Shown one piece after another: positions 48,001 to 59,095 of a stretch of 64,000 nt of DNA (position 1 is its first letter; each line of letters starts with the position of its first letter). This stretch comes from Corythucha ciliata. Lineage: Eukaryota > Arthropoda > Insecta > Hemiptera > Tingidae. The position numbers were made by a program, and so were the translations under genes. The notes under the pieces were generated by a model, which saw nothing but the letters and a program-made list of their open reading frames with translations, did not search any database and was not told where the DNA came from. Where the stretch lies: positions 52,371,253 through 52,435,252 of the forward strand of contig CM075939.1 in the NCBI GenBank assembly GCA_038030265.1. The letters run 5' to 3'.

Positions 48001-48307
48001 CTCATTTGCCCTAGTAATAGTTTTTGTTGGGTCTGGGAATGAAATTCACTCAGATATACCGGCTCAAACAAACTGCTACAGGGGTCCTGTCCTGTAAGAT
48101 TTCAGGGTTCCTAGGAATATCCTTAAAGCACATGTTGATGGGGAGGACGGGTGGAAACAAACAGTGATAGTGACATTAAAAAGCTATAGAACAGGCCCTC
48201 ATTAAGTCACTTACGTGACAAAATCACTGGTTTTTTTCACAGTGACTGCACAGTCACCGGAGCTAGTTGTCACTGTGACCGACGAAAGCTGTCACGTCAC
48301 ACCTCTA
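45064..48307 (+). mobile_element. Composite hAT-like element, copy 1 (outer)
   Basis: The left end is TAGAGGTGAGGTGTGA and the right end, read inward, is TAGAGGTGTGACGTGACAG. The octamer CACAAAGA flanks both sides exactly (45056-45063 and 48308-48315), as in hAT insertions. The interior near both ends is rich in CACTG/CAGTG words, for example GTCACTGTGACT. A second hAT-like element (45489-47829) is nested inside. Because an inverted copy at 61037 carries the same nested element at the same site, the pair has moved or been copied as one unit. No transposase is encoded. Confidence 0.85.
45489..47829 (+). mobile_element. hAT-like element nested in the composite, copy 1
   Basis: The left end CAGGGGCGTAGCCAGCC and the right end, read inward as CATAGGCATAGCCAG, form diverged inverted repeats. 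The flanking octamers TTCCTAGG (45481-45488) and TTCCTAGT (47830-47837) differ at one position. The interior is almost all degenerate tandem repeat. One type (45.85-46.65 kb) varies around AAAACTGACGATTTTACCCC. The other (46.68-47.4 kb) varies around CCATTTTCAGGGCGCAAAT. No transposase is encoded. Confidence 0.85.
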
Positions 48308-48334
48308 CACAAAGATCCTCATCATCAATAGCGC

Positions 48335-48711
48335 TCAATCATAGCTAAAATTGAAAAATCGGGCATTCGCTGTTTCCGAGGGCAACTTCACGATCATAAA
48401 CGAGACTAAGTGCTCATTCGCGGCTAGCATTAAGACCAATCGCTCACGGTTTTCAACGGTAACTAGTGGCTGACATAAAGTGCTAATTCATGTCTAAAGC
48501 GAAAGAAATTGCTAATTCGTGGCTAAAATCGAAAAAAAAATCATATTGTCAACTAAAATGAGTGAAAAGCGCTTATTGAGAATTAACGCTCATTGACAGA
48601 TAAAGTTAAGAAAACTCCATTGACTGATAAATTGAGAAAGCCGCTGCAGCGAATAAAATTTAGAAAAAACGCTAATTCTTGGCTAAAAGCCAAAAAATAG
48701 CTGGTTCATGG
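48335..48711 (+). repeat. Type-A array remnant
   Basis: Plus-sense type-A units such as GCTAATTCGTGGCTAAAATC run from the right flank of the composite to the next hAT-like element. Confidence 0.7.
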
Positions 48712-50175
48712 CAGAGGCGTAGCTAGCCTTTGATTTAGGGGAGGGCGCAGCTTCACGTTAGCACAAGTCAGATGAATCCCAATTACTATTGCAGGCTTAT
48801 ATTCGGTGATGAGTCCCCAGATCTCGGTAATTTATCAACGCAGAACCATAACTTAACTCGTCGTCCTGGTACGGAAACTGCGGCAATTTAGTCCCCCAAC
48901 TGGACTCTTCTGTCGTACAGACGAATAGCGGCTCCTTGTCAGGAACTTACAAGACTGTAAACTGTCAAGTCGGTCTTCAACACAAGCGTTCTACCAGCTC
49001 ACAGGCGAATATCGCATTTTCTGAGACGATCGCATGATGTCTGGTACTGAAGGAGGTCACCCGAAATTGAGATTTTCACGGAGCTTTGGCTTTTTACGAG
49101 CGTTTGAATTTGAAAAAATAGTTGTTGTTTTTGCCTGTGAAATTGATCAATTCAACGAGCCGACCCATACATTATTGGGTTTTCAGCAAATCCAAAACCC
49201 ACGAAATAGGGATTTTAGTTCTTCAGCGGGAAACGGCCCCCACGAAACTATAGCATTTTAGTGAGCCAAGGCGTGCAAAATTGGTTCTATAGGAAGCCAA
49301 AATCCCACGAAATTGGCGTTTTAATGAGCAAAATCAGCAATCTTAATGAACAAAATATAATTTCGCACAATCGTGAAAACGCTTTGATTATAGCCCGTCA
49401 AGAAGAACATGAACCCGCGGCCAGCGCACTCTCATTCGATTAGTTGCAACTTCTCTTCCCTCTACTTTCCTTACCGAATTGGTTGACCCACTGCTTACCA
49501 AAGATATGTGTTACTATCAAGCCGAAGTTCTATGAAGGGGTATGGAATAATAGCTAGAGGGGCTGATCTTAGGAGGGCGAGGTCCACGTTCAACTTGACG
49601 GGCTATAGTGTTTTTTTTTTGTTTTTTTTAATGCGAAAAAGCTCAAGAAATTGGTTTTTCAGCTAGAAAAAGCCGCGAAATTGGATTTTCAGCAATAAAA
49701 CAACCACGAAATTACGGTTTCTGTGAGCCAGAACCCTGAAAATTGGTTAAGTATAGTTAGAAAATTCAACGAAAATAATTTCTAGTAAGTCAGACCTGCA
49801 AAAATAGGGTTTTAGTGCTCAAAATCCGTGAAATTTGTATCTTTTTATACGCCACGCGCGCCGTGAAATTGTTTGATCAGCTGCAAAAATTGGTAAAATT
49901 TTCTATTTTTGTGAGTGAAATCCGGTAAATTGGTTTCTTATGGTGGATTTCACCACCGAGAGTTAAAGTTTGAGTTACGTTAACTCAGTATTAACACAAA
50001 CAAATGCATCACAATTTATGAACAATGTAAGAGTTTGGTAACTGCAACCAAACTCCCGGTGGTGGAATTCACCATTAGCGAATCAGACTCACGAATTATA
50101 GGGAACTTCACTTCGTTTTCGAGACTAGTGGAGGGAAACTGCCCACCCCTGTCCTGCTCCGGCTTTACACCCCTG
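48712..50175. mobile_element. hAT-like element inserted in a type-A array
   Basis: The left end is CAGAGGCGTAGCTAGCC. The right end, read inward, is CAGGGGTGTAAAGCC. The flanking octamers GTTCATGG (48704-48711) and GTTCGCGG (50176-50183) agree at six of eight positions, and GTTCGCGG fits the type-A unit into which it inserted. The interior has type-B units around CCACGAAATTGG and TTTTAGTGAGC (about 49.2-49.9 kb). A 135-bp MITE is nested at 49941-50075. No transposase is encoded. Confidence 0.75.
49941..50075. mobile_element. MITE with TA flanks
   Basis: The left end TGGTGGATTTCACCACCGAG and the right end, read inward as ATGGTGAATTCCACCACCGG, form imperfect inverted repeats of about 35 bp. 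TA lies on both sides (49939-49940 and 50076-50077). A TA duplication suggests Tc1/mariner or a similar group. One end of the same family survives at 13464. Confidence 0.7.
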
Positions 50176-50183
50176 GTTCGCGG

Positions 50184-50999
50184 CTCAAAGGAAAAAAATG
50201 TGTGGCCACGAAGTGCCCCCCCCCCTCTCCTCCTCGTAGCATGGAGGGGCCCCGTTGTTATCCCGGGCCCAGGGCCCCAACTTCAGTAAAGACGGCTCTC
50301 GTTATCAGGTCTTTGAATGAGGCTGGTCGTCCACTGGAAGCGTTTTCGGGTAGCGCTACAACGAGCGTATACGTCTCAAAGCCTTAAATTGAACGCACTG
50401 CAGCAAAGCCTGCAGTGGAGAAATCGGTTCCAGTGGGCGACCGACCCAAGGCCCCTGAATACGAACGAAGAGGGAAAAACTCATTTCATCAACATAAATT
50501 CAATAAATAAGGAACTTACGAATGGGTCAACACCAAGTACAGTTATTTTGGCTTGTTAATGCTCCGGGGAGCCCCGACAAGGCTTTCAGCGCATGAGCAT
50601 AGCTTTGTGAGGTCCATTTCACTTCAAAATAATTATATAAAGTCACAGTAGGGAACTTTTTATAATAAAAATGACCTTTCTTATAAAATTCTCTGCATGA
50701 AGACACATCAAGCTGCCCATCGAATTATGATTTTCACTCTTATCAGTGAAGGTTAGGCATTCGTGTCCGCTCCAATGTTTAGGTTGTTACTAGACCGACA
50801 GAAAGGCTCAAACCTGCAAAGGTGCAAGTGACCACAGAGCGTTTGGGAAATCATACCCGTGAGGGGGGGGGGGACCTACACAATGCTTTTACGTAAAATT
50901 GGATAGAACATCAGACTTTTTTCCATGGGAATCACTTTCAAATGATATTCTTGAATTTATGTCAAAAATGACGTAAATTAAATTCTTGAGAAAATTAAA
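50184..50999. other. Unassigned non-coding stretch
   Basis: Homopolymers and GC-rich words (GTTATCCCGGGCCCAGGGCC near 50257) suggest another element edge, but I could not pair it with a partner end. Nothing coding is recognised. Confidence 0.4.
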
Positions 51000-51235
51000 G
51001 GAGCCAAGACACGAAATTGGATTTTGAAGAAGCCAAAACATGAAATTTGCTTTAGTGGGAGCTTCCGGAGGATTCAAAATACGAAATTGGCTTATGAAGT
51101 TGAAGGAGCCAAAACACAAAATTGGGCTTTGAAAGAGCCAAATCACGAAATTGGCATTTGGAGGAGCGAAAACAAAAAATTGAGGTTCGAAAGAGCCGAA
51201 ATACGAAATTGGCTTTCGAGCGATCCAAACCAGTG
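51000..51235 (+). repeat. Type-B ~30-bp tandem array
   Basis: About seven units vary around GGAGCCAAAACACGAAATTG, with spacers of TTTTGAA or similar. The same unit occurs near 17.0 and 49.2-49.9 kb. Confidence 0.75.
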
Positions 51236-54200
51236 TAGGAGAGGTTCAAAGGGTTGTTCGCAGAAAATGTCTGGCGATCTCAGAAGGGTCATCTGTTGGA
51301 TCACAGAAGGCGTCCTGTGCAGGTGCCATGACACGATCAAATGACCCGGATTTTTCACACGGTGGGTGGCTCACGGAATATTATTATTTCGGGACAATCT
51401 ATCTTTCTCCACGTGGTCCTTCTGACTTCCTGGAAGTACCCTGTTTTGAAAGAAGTACCTTTTAGGGTCCTTTCGAAAAAAGCAAAGGACCACATGACAA
51501 TGAGCTGAAAAGAAGAACATCCAGAAGTTCCAAAAGAAGGACCTCTGGTGGTACGTATAGTGTAAAAAACCGATGTTTTTTAATCATTGTTCGGATGATT
51601 CTGGGTAAGAAGCGAGAAGGGATGTGAGATTTTGAAAGACGTTAAAAAAGAAAAACGTTCACGTCTTTTCGAAATTCCACCAATCATCAGTTCCGTACCC
51701 TAGCCACTGTCGGACGTTAACAAAGACGTTCATGCATTTACTTTATTCAAAATCTCACTATTGTATAGAAAGAAGAACGTTAAAACGTAATTTCTGTAAT
51801 TTCTTCTATAGTAAAATATACCAGCAAGAGTTTTAATGTGATAAAATCCAATCATTGTGCTTTAGAGAAGCCGAATTTTGAGAAATAAGCGAGAAACGAA
51901 TTTTAGGACTAGGGTCTTTCAAAACCCCTAAATCACTGGCATGGATGGAAAAAAACAAACGAAAAGTTTCGTGGGCAATATTAAAAATATTATTCTCACA
52001 TTAATTTCAAGGGGCCAATTCGTACTAGACCTGCACGTGACAGTGTCATAGTGAAAGTAATGTTCACTTACTGAAAAATCAATGTCACAGTACGGCACTG
52101 TCACGTCACTGATGAGTGTGAATTGTCCTTAAACCGGACGGAATTTTGCAACTGGGGTGCGGAATTTCAAAATTCCTTCAGGGAGCGTTGTGATCACCCC
52201 TACTGTCCTGTATCTGAATCCCAGCCGTGTAATTTAAATTTTCCTTCACAACAGAAACATTATTTTGGACTCACTATTTGAACGCTTGGGCGCATCGGGG
52301 ATCTGTCATACTATTCGATTTGACCATCATCCTGCCAATTGTTTTCCAATTTTAGCCGTACAGTGAAGTAGATAGCCTGGACATTTTGTTAAGCGGGGAA
52401 GTGCGGCAAGAGCTTGCCATGAAATGTCAAGGACTCCCATCGTGTATATAGCCGGAGCATCCAAAGTCTGCAAGCTGCAAGGCTGACGCTCACCTCATGC
52501 ATTCAAAAGCTTCGATTCATCGTGAGACTTTGATTTGTCCGAACAGACAAATCGATACGTTAAACAGGGTCTGCTTAATGATAAATACCTATACTTGAAT
52601 GTGGGCATTGGTGAATTATTGAGCTCATCTATAAGCTGCCCGCGCAATAATTGTTTATAAATATTTAAACAATCGGTTTTATTCATTATTAATGAATTCC
52701 GTATTACGCGATTGAGAGGGTGTCTAGTTTTCCTCCCTGCGACGGAAAGGAAGGAGGAAACTAGACGGTAAAGTTGGAAAGGGGTGGTTGAGGGAATGGA
52801 CATTGTCCCCCTTTCGCGAAAAAATAAATAAATGAAAAAAAAAAAAAAAAAAAAAATCCCTGAACTCGACGTGAGAGCCAGAGGAAATGAGTACTTGTAT
52901 TGATCAAAAGCAGTAACCACTTCCTATAATTAAAACAGCTGTAGTCTTTTATAATTTTAATGGCGAGGGCCCTGATGTGAATTCAAACGAGTAAGCATGG
53001 ACGAGGGGAAGGGTGAGGGGATAAAAAAGCGAACGAAGATTCACGGTGGAGGGGGGTCATGAGGGGGGAAAAGCTATCAACCCTTATACCGAAAAAAAAA
53101 AGTTTTTTTTTTTTTTTTTTTTTGCATATCACCCAGTTTTCTGTATTAACAATGGTACTTTATTCAACCCTGTCGAAGAACCCCACGACCGGGCAAAGCC
53201 ATGGCGCGGCCGGAGGAGGGGGGAGACCAGCTCCCCCCCGTAGCGTTATTAATAAATTCCGGAGAGTGGAATATCGAAATGTTAATGTATGCCGAGAGGT
53301 TCATTAGAAGCGTCTTTTCATTAAGCCTTTACTAATCCGCGGGACATCCACTTGCTTCCTCCCCGTGTAATTTGAATAAAAGATTCAAACTGAATAAGAA
53401 GGATGGTGTAATCCTTTTCATTATCATTGGAGAAAAGGGTTTGAGAAAGGGCAGGGTGCGGCGTTGGAATTAGGCGCTTCTTCACTCTCTCACCCCCTTC
53501 ATGACTTCTCTACGTCAACCCCTCTTTATAAAGATTTAAATAGAATTTATACTTTTCGCATTAGTTCTTATCATCCTTTTCTTTGTTTTTTAAATAGTCT
53601 CACTCACTTAAAATAAAAGTCAAACTGATGAAAAAGTCTCGTTATTCATTCAAAAAACACGAAGAACACTTCTTGACCACGACACCTCAGACGGCCGACC
53701 CTCAGAGAAAACGTAGTGGTGGGGGGATTTTGCGGACACATTAAACAAATTTTCGGCAATGACGAAATCCAAAATGTCGCATCTGCTAGTCGAGTATAGA
53801 AGGATGTGACATCATCAGTGAGCGTTTATCCCAACAGATTGCCCTTTGTTAGTTTCTACATATAGGATGAGTTGACAGTAACCTGAGAATTTCAAACGAA
53901 AAAAGCCATTTTGCTAATTTTCTAGGTTCTTGTGTTCAAAATGCCCAGTTTTATAGGAAATTAGATAATGCATACATAAAGCTGTAGCCGTAGGAGCCTA
54001 CATTGTCTGTCTTCCCTCGTTGAGGTGCGTCAAAACGGACTGAAACTGAGTTTCAGTTGGGAAACCAAACCCTGAAGATGGCGAGCAGCCGAAACCAGTC
54101 TGTAGTCGCTTCTACTAACAATTTAAAAAGCATAGTTCGAATGTTTTATTCGATATGCTTTTAGGGTTCGGCTGGTTTCGATGATTGAATCGCAATGATT

Positions 54201-54569
54201 GTGCCCGTACGCTTCAGGTGGATGTTGTCCGTTTTAATTAGACGAACAGAAAATTTCCCCGTCAAAAATTAGTCATTATTTGTTTAATAAATTCATGTTT
54301 TAAGGCTGAATGGACCGTCGCGGGATGGATAAATTAGATCAACAATTTTGTGCATTTTTTATGACTAATTTATAAAACCGATTTCACACGTTTGCCCATT
54401 CAAAAACCTAGTTTCACTGGTTTGCATCTTTCAAAAACCGGCGGTGTTTACTTTTTCAAAATACTCGGGCTAGCCTGGCTCAACAGATGCTAATACCCCA
54501 CCTTTTTCGGCTCATACGAACGTCGTTCCCCATATTTTAAAAGCCACGCACTTCACATTCTTGGCTATA

Positions 54570-54720
54570 CACCTAAATGATTACGTGTGTGCGTTTCGAC
54601 GTGCAAAGTGGGTTCGAATCCCACAGTTGATGGCGGGAATTCCTCAGCTCCGCGGAAGTGGCATCCCCGAATAAATCGGTCCGGCTAAGCTGTCCGCAAC
54701 AGTCATTGTATTGAAGACGT
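54570..54720 (+). repeat. SINE-like patch with Pol III B box
   Basis: GGGTTCGAATCCCAC at about 54610 matches a tRNA T-arm and B box. A distinctive region (GGCATCCCCGAATAAATCGG) follows, as in tRNA-derived SINEs. I could not place a convincing A box about 40-50 bases upstream, and no poly(A) tail or direct repeats are seen. Confidence 0.35.
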
Positions 54721-56044
54721 CTGCAGTGAAGACATTGTGGACTTCGCAAAACTCCCCCCCTTTCCTCGCTTTAAGGGGCGCTGTACGTCACCATCAGCTT
54801 GATTTCGTAAGCCCCTCTGGTTCGGTTCGGAATATCTTGGTGAAAAGTCGGATGGAAGTCGAAAATTAGCACAAATTGCTATGCTTTCGCAAAAATAATC
54901 GCTGCAACATAAATCCCTGAAGTAAAACTGGTATTCCGAGACCTGATTGTCGGAAATCGGTAAATTTAGAACCGTAAAAAGAAAATATAGAAGGTGTGAA
55001 GCACTAAGTGAAAATTGTCAAGCCTGGCAATTGTTTAAAAATACCGCCTCCCCTTGGGATTTTCGCGTAAAGTACATTGTGAGTCATTATAGGAACTCAA
55101 ATAAAAATCAGTATTTCGGTAAACCAGTAAACAGATGTTATAAATCTCGATTCTTTAGTAACACATAGACAGGGGGGGGGGTGGAATTTTACTTAATTAC
55201 AGAGAAATACTCCTTTACAGGTTTACAGGCTGATTATTTGAGTACCCCTATTGTTCCATTAATTATTCCGATAAAACTAAATTTAGAAGCGCAAGAGTGA
55301 ACCGATGAAAATGAACAATTCCAATCCTGAAGTACGTTTTTCAATGTACATAATAATAGAATACATCAAACTTGCGATCATTTTGCCTTCTGATGAGTCT
55401 ATTCTCATTCCAAAGCTAACACGTGCGAATGACGTGGAAGACTCGCTAATTTTTTTTTTTCTCCTCCCCCCTCACGCTATCACTTCTCACTTATTCCTGT
55501 GCCCTCGGTCCCCATAGTATTTTGTAACGGTCACCGGTGTCTGGAGGCGGGAACGTGAAGCTGCGGATGGGAGGGGAGATTGTAATTTGGTTTTGAAAAC
55601 GTTGCACATCACGGGAAAAAGCTTATATAATTTGACAGATGTTATATTTTGTTTTTCATTTTTCAAAAGAACAAAAAAGACAAAAAGGGAAAACTGCGGA
55701 TGACGTGCTGCAGATGAGAGAGGGGGGGGAGGTTCAATTTTTATTTTTAAAAAACCGTGGAGTTTTAACCTCGCTATTACCTGATTAACCGTGTCACGTA
55801 GCTTGCAAATTTTTCAATTATTCCTTTCCCGTTGCTTCTCCTCTTATACTGCGGATGTTGCACACGAGGGGAAAACCTCCCTCCCCCCTTATAATCACCG
55901 CTGTTCCATTTGCTTCGATCATCGTGGTGATGATGAGGGAGGGAGTCTTCATTGCACTCCAAGCCAAAACAGACCTCCATCACGTTCATTCATATTACCT
56001 ATACCTAATAATTTAACAACAGAAAACCCCCCAGCTGTGATTAA

Positions 56045-56062
56045 AATAATAATAATAATAAT
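56045..56062. repeat. AAT microsatellite
   Basis: Six AAT units lie just left of a MITE. Confidence 0.9.
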
Positions 56063-56099
56063 AAAATATACAATAAAGTCTAGTAAAAGAAAGGTACTA

Positions 56100-56321
56100 G
56101 ATTGAACCAGCTGGTAACTCCGAAGTTGTGATTGGGATTTGTTCGGAGGGGTCTGGAGATGGTGTACTCAAAAGTCCCCGCCTCTAGCCCACGAGCTAGC
56201 TGCTGGACGTAGCAAAACGTGCATAATTTTTCACTTTATTACCTGTAGTTCGTAAACTCTATCTCCAGACCCCTCCGAACAAATCCCAATCCCAACTTTA
56301 GAGTTACCAGCTGGTTCAATC
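56100..56321. mobile_element. MITE with 60-bp inverted repeats and TA flanks
   Basis: The left arm 56100-56159 begins GATTGAACCAGCTGGTAACT and ends GGAGGGGTCTGGAGAT. The right arm 56262-56321 is its near-perfect reverse complement, with about four differences. TA lies on both sides (56098-56099 and 56322-56323). The centre of about 100 bp encodes nothing. A TA duplication fits Tc1/mariner-type mobilisation. Confidence 0.85.
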
Positions 56322-56533
56322 TATGCCTTTCCAAGAAGCATTCGTTTACTAGACTAACCCATTAGCGCCTACGGGTGCCGTATGGCACCGTAGTGAACAT
56401 GTCCATTCACGAATTTGTGTGGTGTTATTCACCAACTCGAAAGTGTTCTAACGTGTCAAATCATGTCTTTGACATCCCTCTCCACTTGTTAGAGTGCAGT
56501 TTCGATCATTCAGTCCTCTTCTAGCTTCAGTGT

Positions 56534-58828
56534 ATGAACGTTAAAATGGAGGAAAATTTTGACCGAGACGCTCTACAAAAATTGCTGGGGTAAGTAATCA
56601 ATTTTCTACTTTATCATTTTTACAAGTCTTGAAATTGAAAAAATACTGTTGTAAGCAAACGGACGTATGTCTATACTTAATTTTTTTCTCATGCAAATAC
56701 ATGTAAACTACTCATTTTTTCATGGGTGCCGTATGGCACCGCTAGGCTTGAAGGGGTACTGGGTTTTTTGTACACTCTTTTGGCAAAATTTGGTCCAAAT
56801 ACTATGCATAGTTCATCCTCAATTTTGCTTTATTTTTCAGACCGGGACTAACACTGCAAGATGCAATCGAAATTCTCACAGACGACGTTCCCCAGAACAG
56901 TTTACCTGTTTCTGTATACGTACAGCCTCCTCCAGCTGCAGCGGAAACGGACGAAGAATCCGGGGATGAGGACGAAGCTGGGGAGCTACAGCATTTATCT
57001 GGAAACCAGCTTTTGTCAGAAGTGGATGTGGTTTTCGGAATCCTACGGACCAATGCAAATGACTCAGAATGTCCAGTTCAGAATGTCTCTCCTCTACTTT
57101 CACCACAAATTGTTTCTACAACTCCCTCTTCTCATTATTTTGCGCCTCCTCTTTCAACTCAGAACATCACCACTTCACCAAGTCAAAGTCAAAGTGATCA
57201 ACCATCCACTCCAATTCAACCTTGCTTGCCGTCACCTACGGCTCAACCAGGTCAGTCGTCCATTTCATATAGTGAAAAATGCAAAAATTCAAGGATTGCG
57301 AAAGGAAAGCCAGAACCTTTTTTTATTGACGGTGATTTCATGCCAAAGCCAGTTCAATTCCCTGCTTCTGACCCTCCTCGTACTTGTGATTCTTGCATTG
57401 ACATGTTCGAACGATTTTTCGACGATCAAATATTCGATCATTTGGTGGCAGAAACAGAAAAGTACGCCGCATTCAAAAACCGTGAAAATCCCAAAATCAC
57501 CAAGGAGGAGATTAAATGTTTCTTTGGGTTTATGATTATGTCTGGGTATGCACCACTACCCTCAGTGAAGAATTATTGGGAAGAAAATACTGATTTCAAA
57601 AATGTGTTAGTGAGTGATGCCATGCGCCGCGATAGAATGGTAGCAATTAAAAAGTTTTTACATTGCGCCGACAATAATGTTTTTGACAAGAATGACAAAA
57701 TTTATAAATTGCGCCCTCTAATGGACAAATTTAGGGACAACTGCCTGGCCAATTTTGTCCCTACTGCCCTGCTCAATTATTACGAGAGCATGGTGAAATT
57801 TTTCGGTCGACACCAGGCCAAGCAGTTTTTGCCCGGGAAGCCTAACCCGCTTCGGATTTAAACTGTGGTGCATTAATAGCTCTGATGGCTACTTACTCAA
57901 CTTCGACTTATACCAAGGCCGTACCAAGGATCCAACCCAAATATTTCACCAACAGATGACCAACTATTCGGTAAATGTGCTTCACCATTCGTTATGATGT
58001 TGAACGAATTCCCAATCCACCTGAAACAACTGCCGTTTCACTTATTTTTTGATAACCTGTTCAGTGGCGTGAACCTGTTCAGATATTTCAAAATCAATGG
58101 GTACTCTGCAACTGGAACATTTCGAGAAAACAGGTTGCCTCGTGTGAGATGCGCAAAAGTAACTAAAAAGAGGTCACGTAGCTTGCCAAGCAAATAAGTC
58201 TTCGCCAAAAAAAGTCGAGGAGCAATGGCGTCTTTTCTGGAGAAAAATGACGGAATCCTGTTCGTCCGATGGAAAGACAACGGTGTCGTTACGGTAGGAT
58301 CGACCGATTTCGGAGTTCAACCTATGTCTCACGTCAAACGCTATTCTCGAGAACAGAAGAAAAACATATCCTGCAGTCGTCCCTACTCGATAGCTATGTA
58401 CAACAAGGGGATGGGAGGAACAGATCTGATGGATGCCAACATCAACTTATACAGGATCGGTTTGCGGAGTAAGAAGTTTTGGTGGCCAATCTTTACTTGG
58501 CTCGTTGACGCCGCTGTTCAAAATGCGTGGATATTGTACCGAAAGTTGCACCCTATATCCCAATTAGACTTTCGCCGGCAGATAGCCATTGGATATCTCT
58601 CCAAATTTGCAAAGCCTAGACTTGCTCCAGGAAAAGGGCAGAATTCTTTCACGAGCAACGACAGAAGCGAGATTCGACAACGTTGGACACATGGCAGAGA
58701 GAACTCCAGAGAATTCAAGGAGGAAATGCGCCAAGGAAGGGTGTCGTTCTCAGACTCGAATGTGGTGCTCCAAATGCCGTGTCGGACTATGTCTCGACTG
58801 TTTTTCACCTTTTCACCAGCGCTGAATT
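56534..58828 (+). pseudogene. piggyBac transposase, frameshifted
   Basis: Exon 1 starts at an ATG at 56534 (a second in-frame ATG is at 56546) and encodes MEENFDRDALQKLLG. A GTAAGT donor at 56590 and a TTTTTCAG acceptor ending at 56840 define a 251-bp intron. Exon 2 continues in frame with LTLQDAIEIL and an acidic TDEESGDEDEAG stretch, typical of the piggyBac N terminus. The transposase domain follows: DSCIDMFERFFDDQIF, KEEIKCFFGFMIMSGY, then a frameshift near 57850 into RFGFKLWC and FDLYQGRTKDP. The second Asp site is in FFDNLFSGVNLF and the third in GMGGTDLMDANI. Where the first catalytic Asp would fall I read CINSSDGY, so it may be Asn, but that alignment is uncertain. Further shifts occur near 57990, 58190 and 58630. 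The protein ends with a Cys-rich finger, CAKEGC, CSKC and CLDC. Confidence 0.9.
56590..56840 (+). other. Candidate intron in the piggyBac transposase
   Basis: The donor GGTAAGTAATC and the acceptor TTTATTTTTCAG join codons without a stop. The joined reading gives LLGPGLTLQDAIEIL, which runs on in frame into the main transposase frame. A copy of the GGTGCCGTATGGCACC palindrome lies inside the intron. Confidence 0.7.
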
Positions 58829-59095
58829 TTCCCGTATTTTGTATTTTGTATTATGTATTATGTATTATGTTTATTAAAATCTTTGACGTCTTAAAAAAAA
58901 AAAATCTCAAAACGCAGTACCACTCCGGGGCGAGCGGTGCCGTATGGCATCCAAGTTTTCCCCCTCTTATTTTCGAGCGTAATGCTCGATTTTTTTTCTC
59001 GCATTTTTTCAATGCTGCAGGACCCGAAGAGAACGATCTTGCAAGATTTCAAGGAAAAATTCGACAAAAAATATTTACCGGCGTTAATGGGCTAA

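Larger units (their letters stand above)
51236..56097. other. Unassigned stretch with small hairpins and one SINE-like patch
   Basis: No host gene is recognised. Short inverted repeats occur at 52035-52106 (ACGTGACAGTG and CACTGTCACGT), at 52723-52772 (GTCTAGTTTTCCTCC and GGAGGAAACTAGAC) and at 54127-54165 (AAAAGCATA and TATGCTTTT). Long A and T runs lie at 52838-52856 and 53091-53123. The remainder looks like single-copy or very old repeat DNA. Confidence 0.45.
56358..59091 (+). mobile_element. piggyBac-like DNA transposon
   Basis: The left end is CCCATTAGCGCC and the right end, read inward, is CCCATTAACGCC. The tetranucleotide CTAA flanks both sides (56354-56357 and 59092-59095); the usual piggyBac target is TTAA. 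The 2734-bp element encodes a transposase on the plus strand. Sixteen-base near-palindromes GGTGCCGTATGGCACC lie at 56374 and 56725, with a one-mismatch version at 58936. It inserted beside, or into, a fragment related to the hAT-like element at 3813. Confidence 0.92.

Noticed and set aside
52495..52920. 141-codon open frame on the minus strand
   Set aside because: It runs through a long T-tract translated as poly-Phe and has no recognisable domain.
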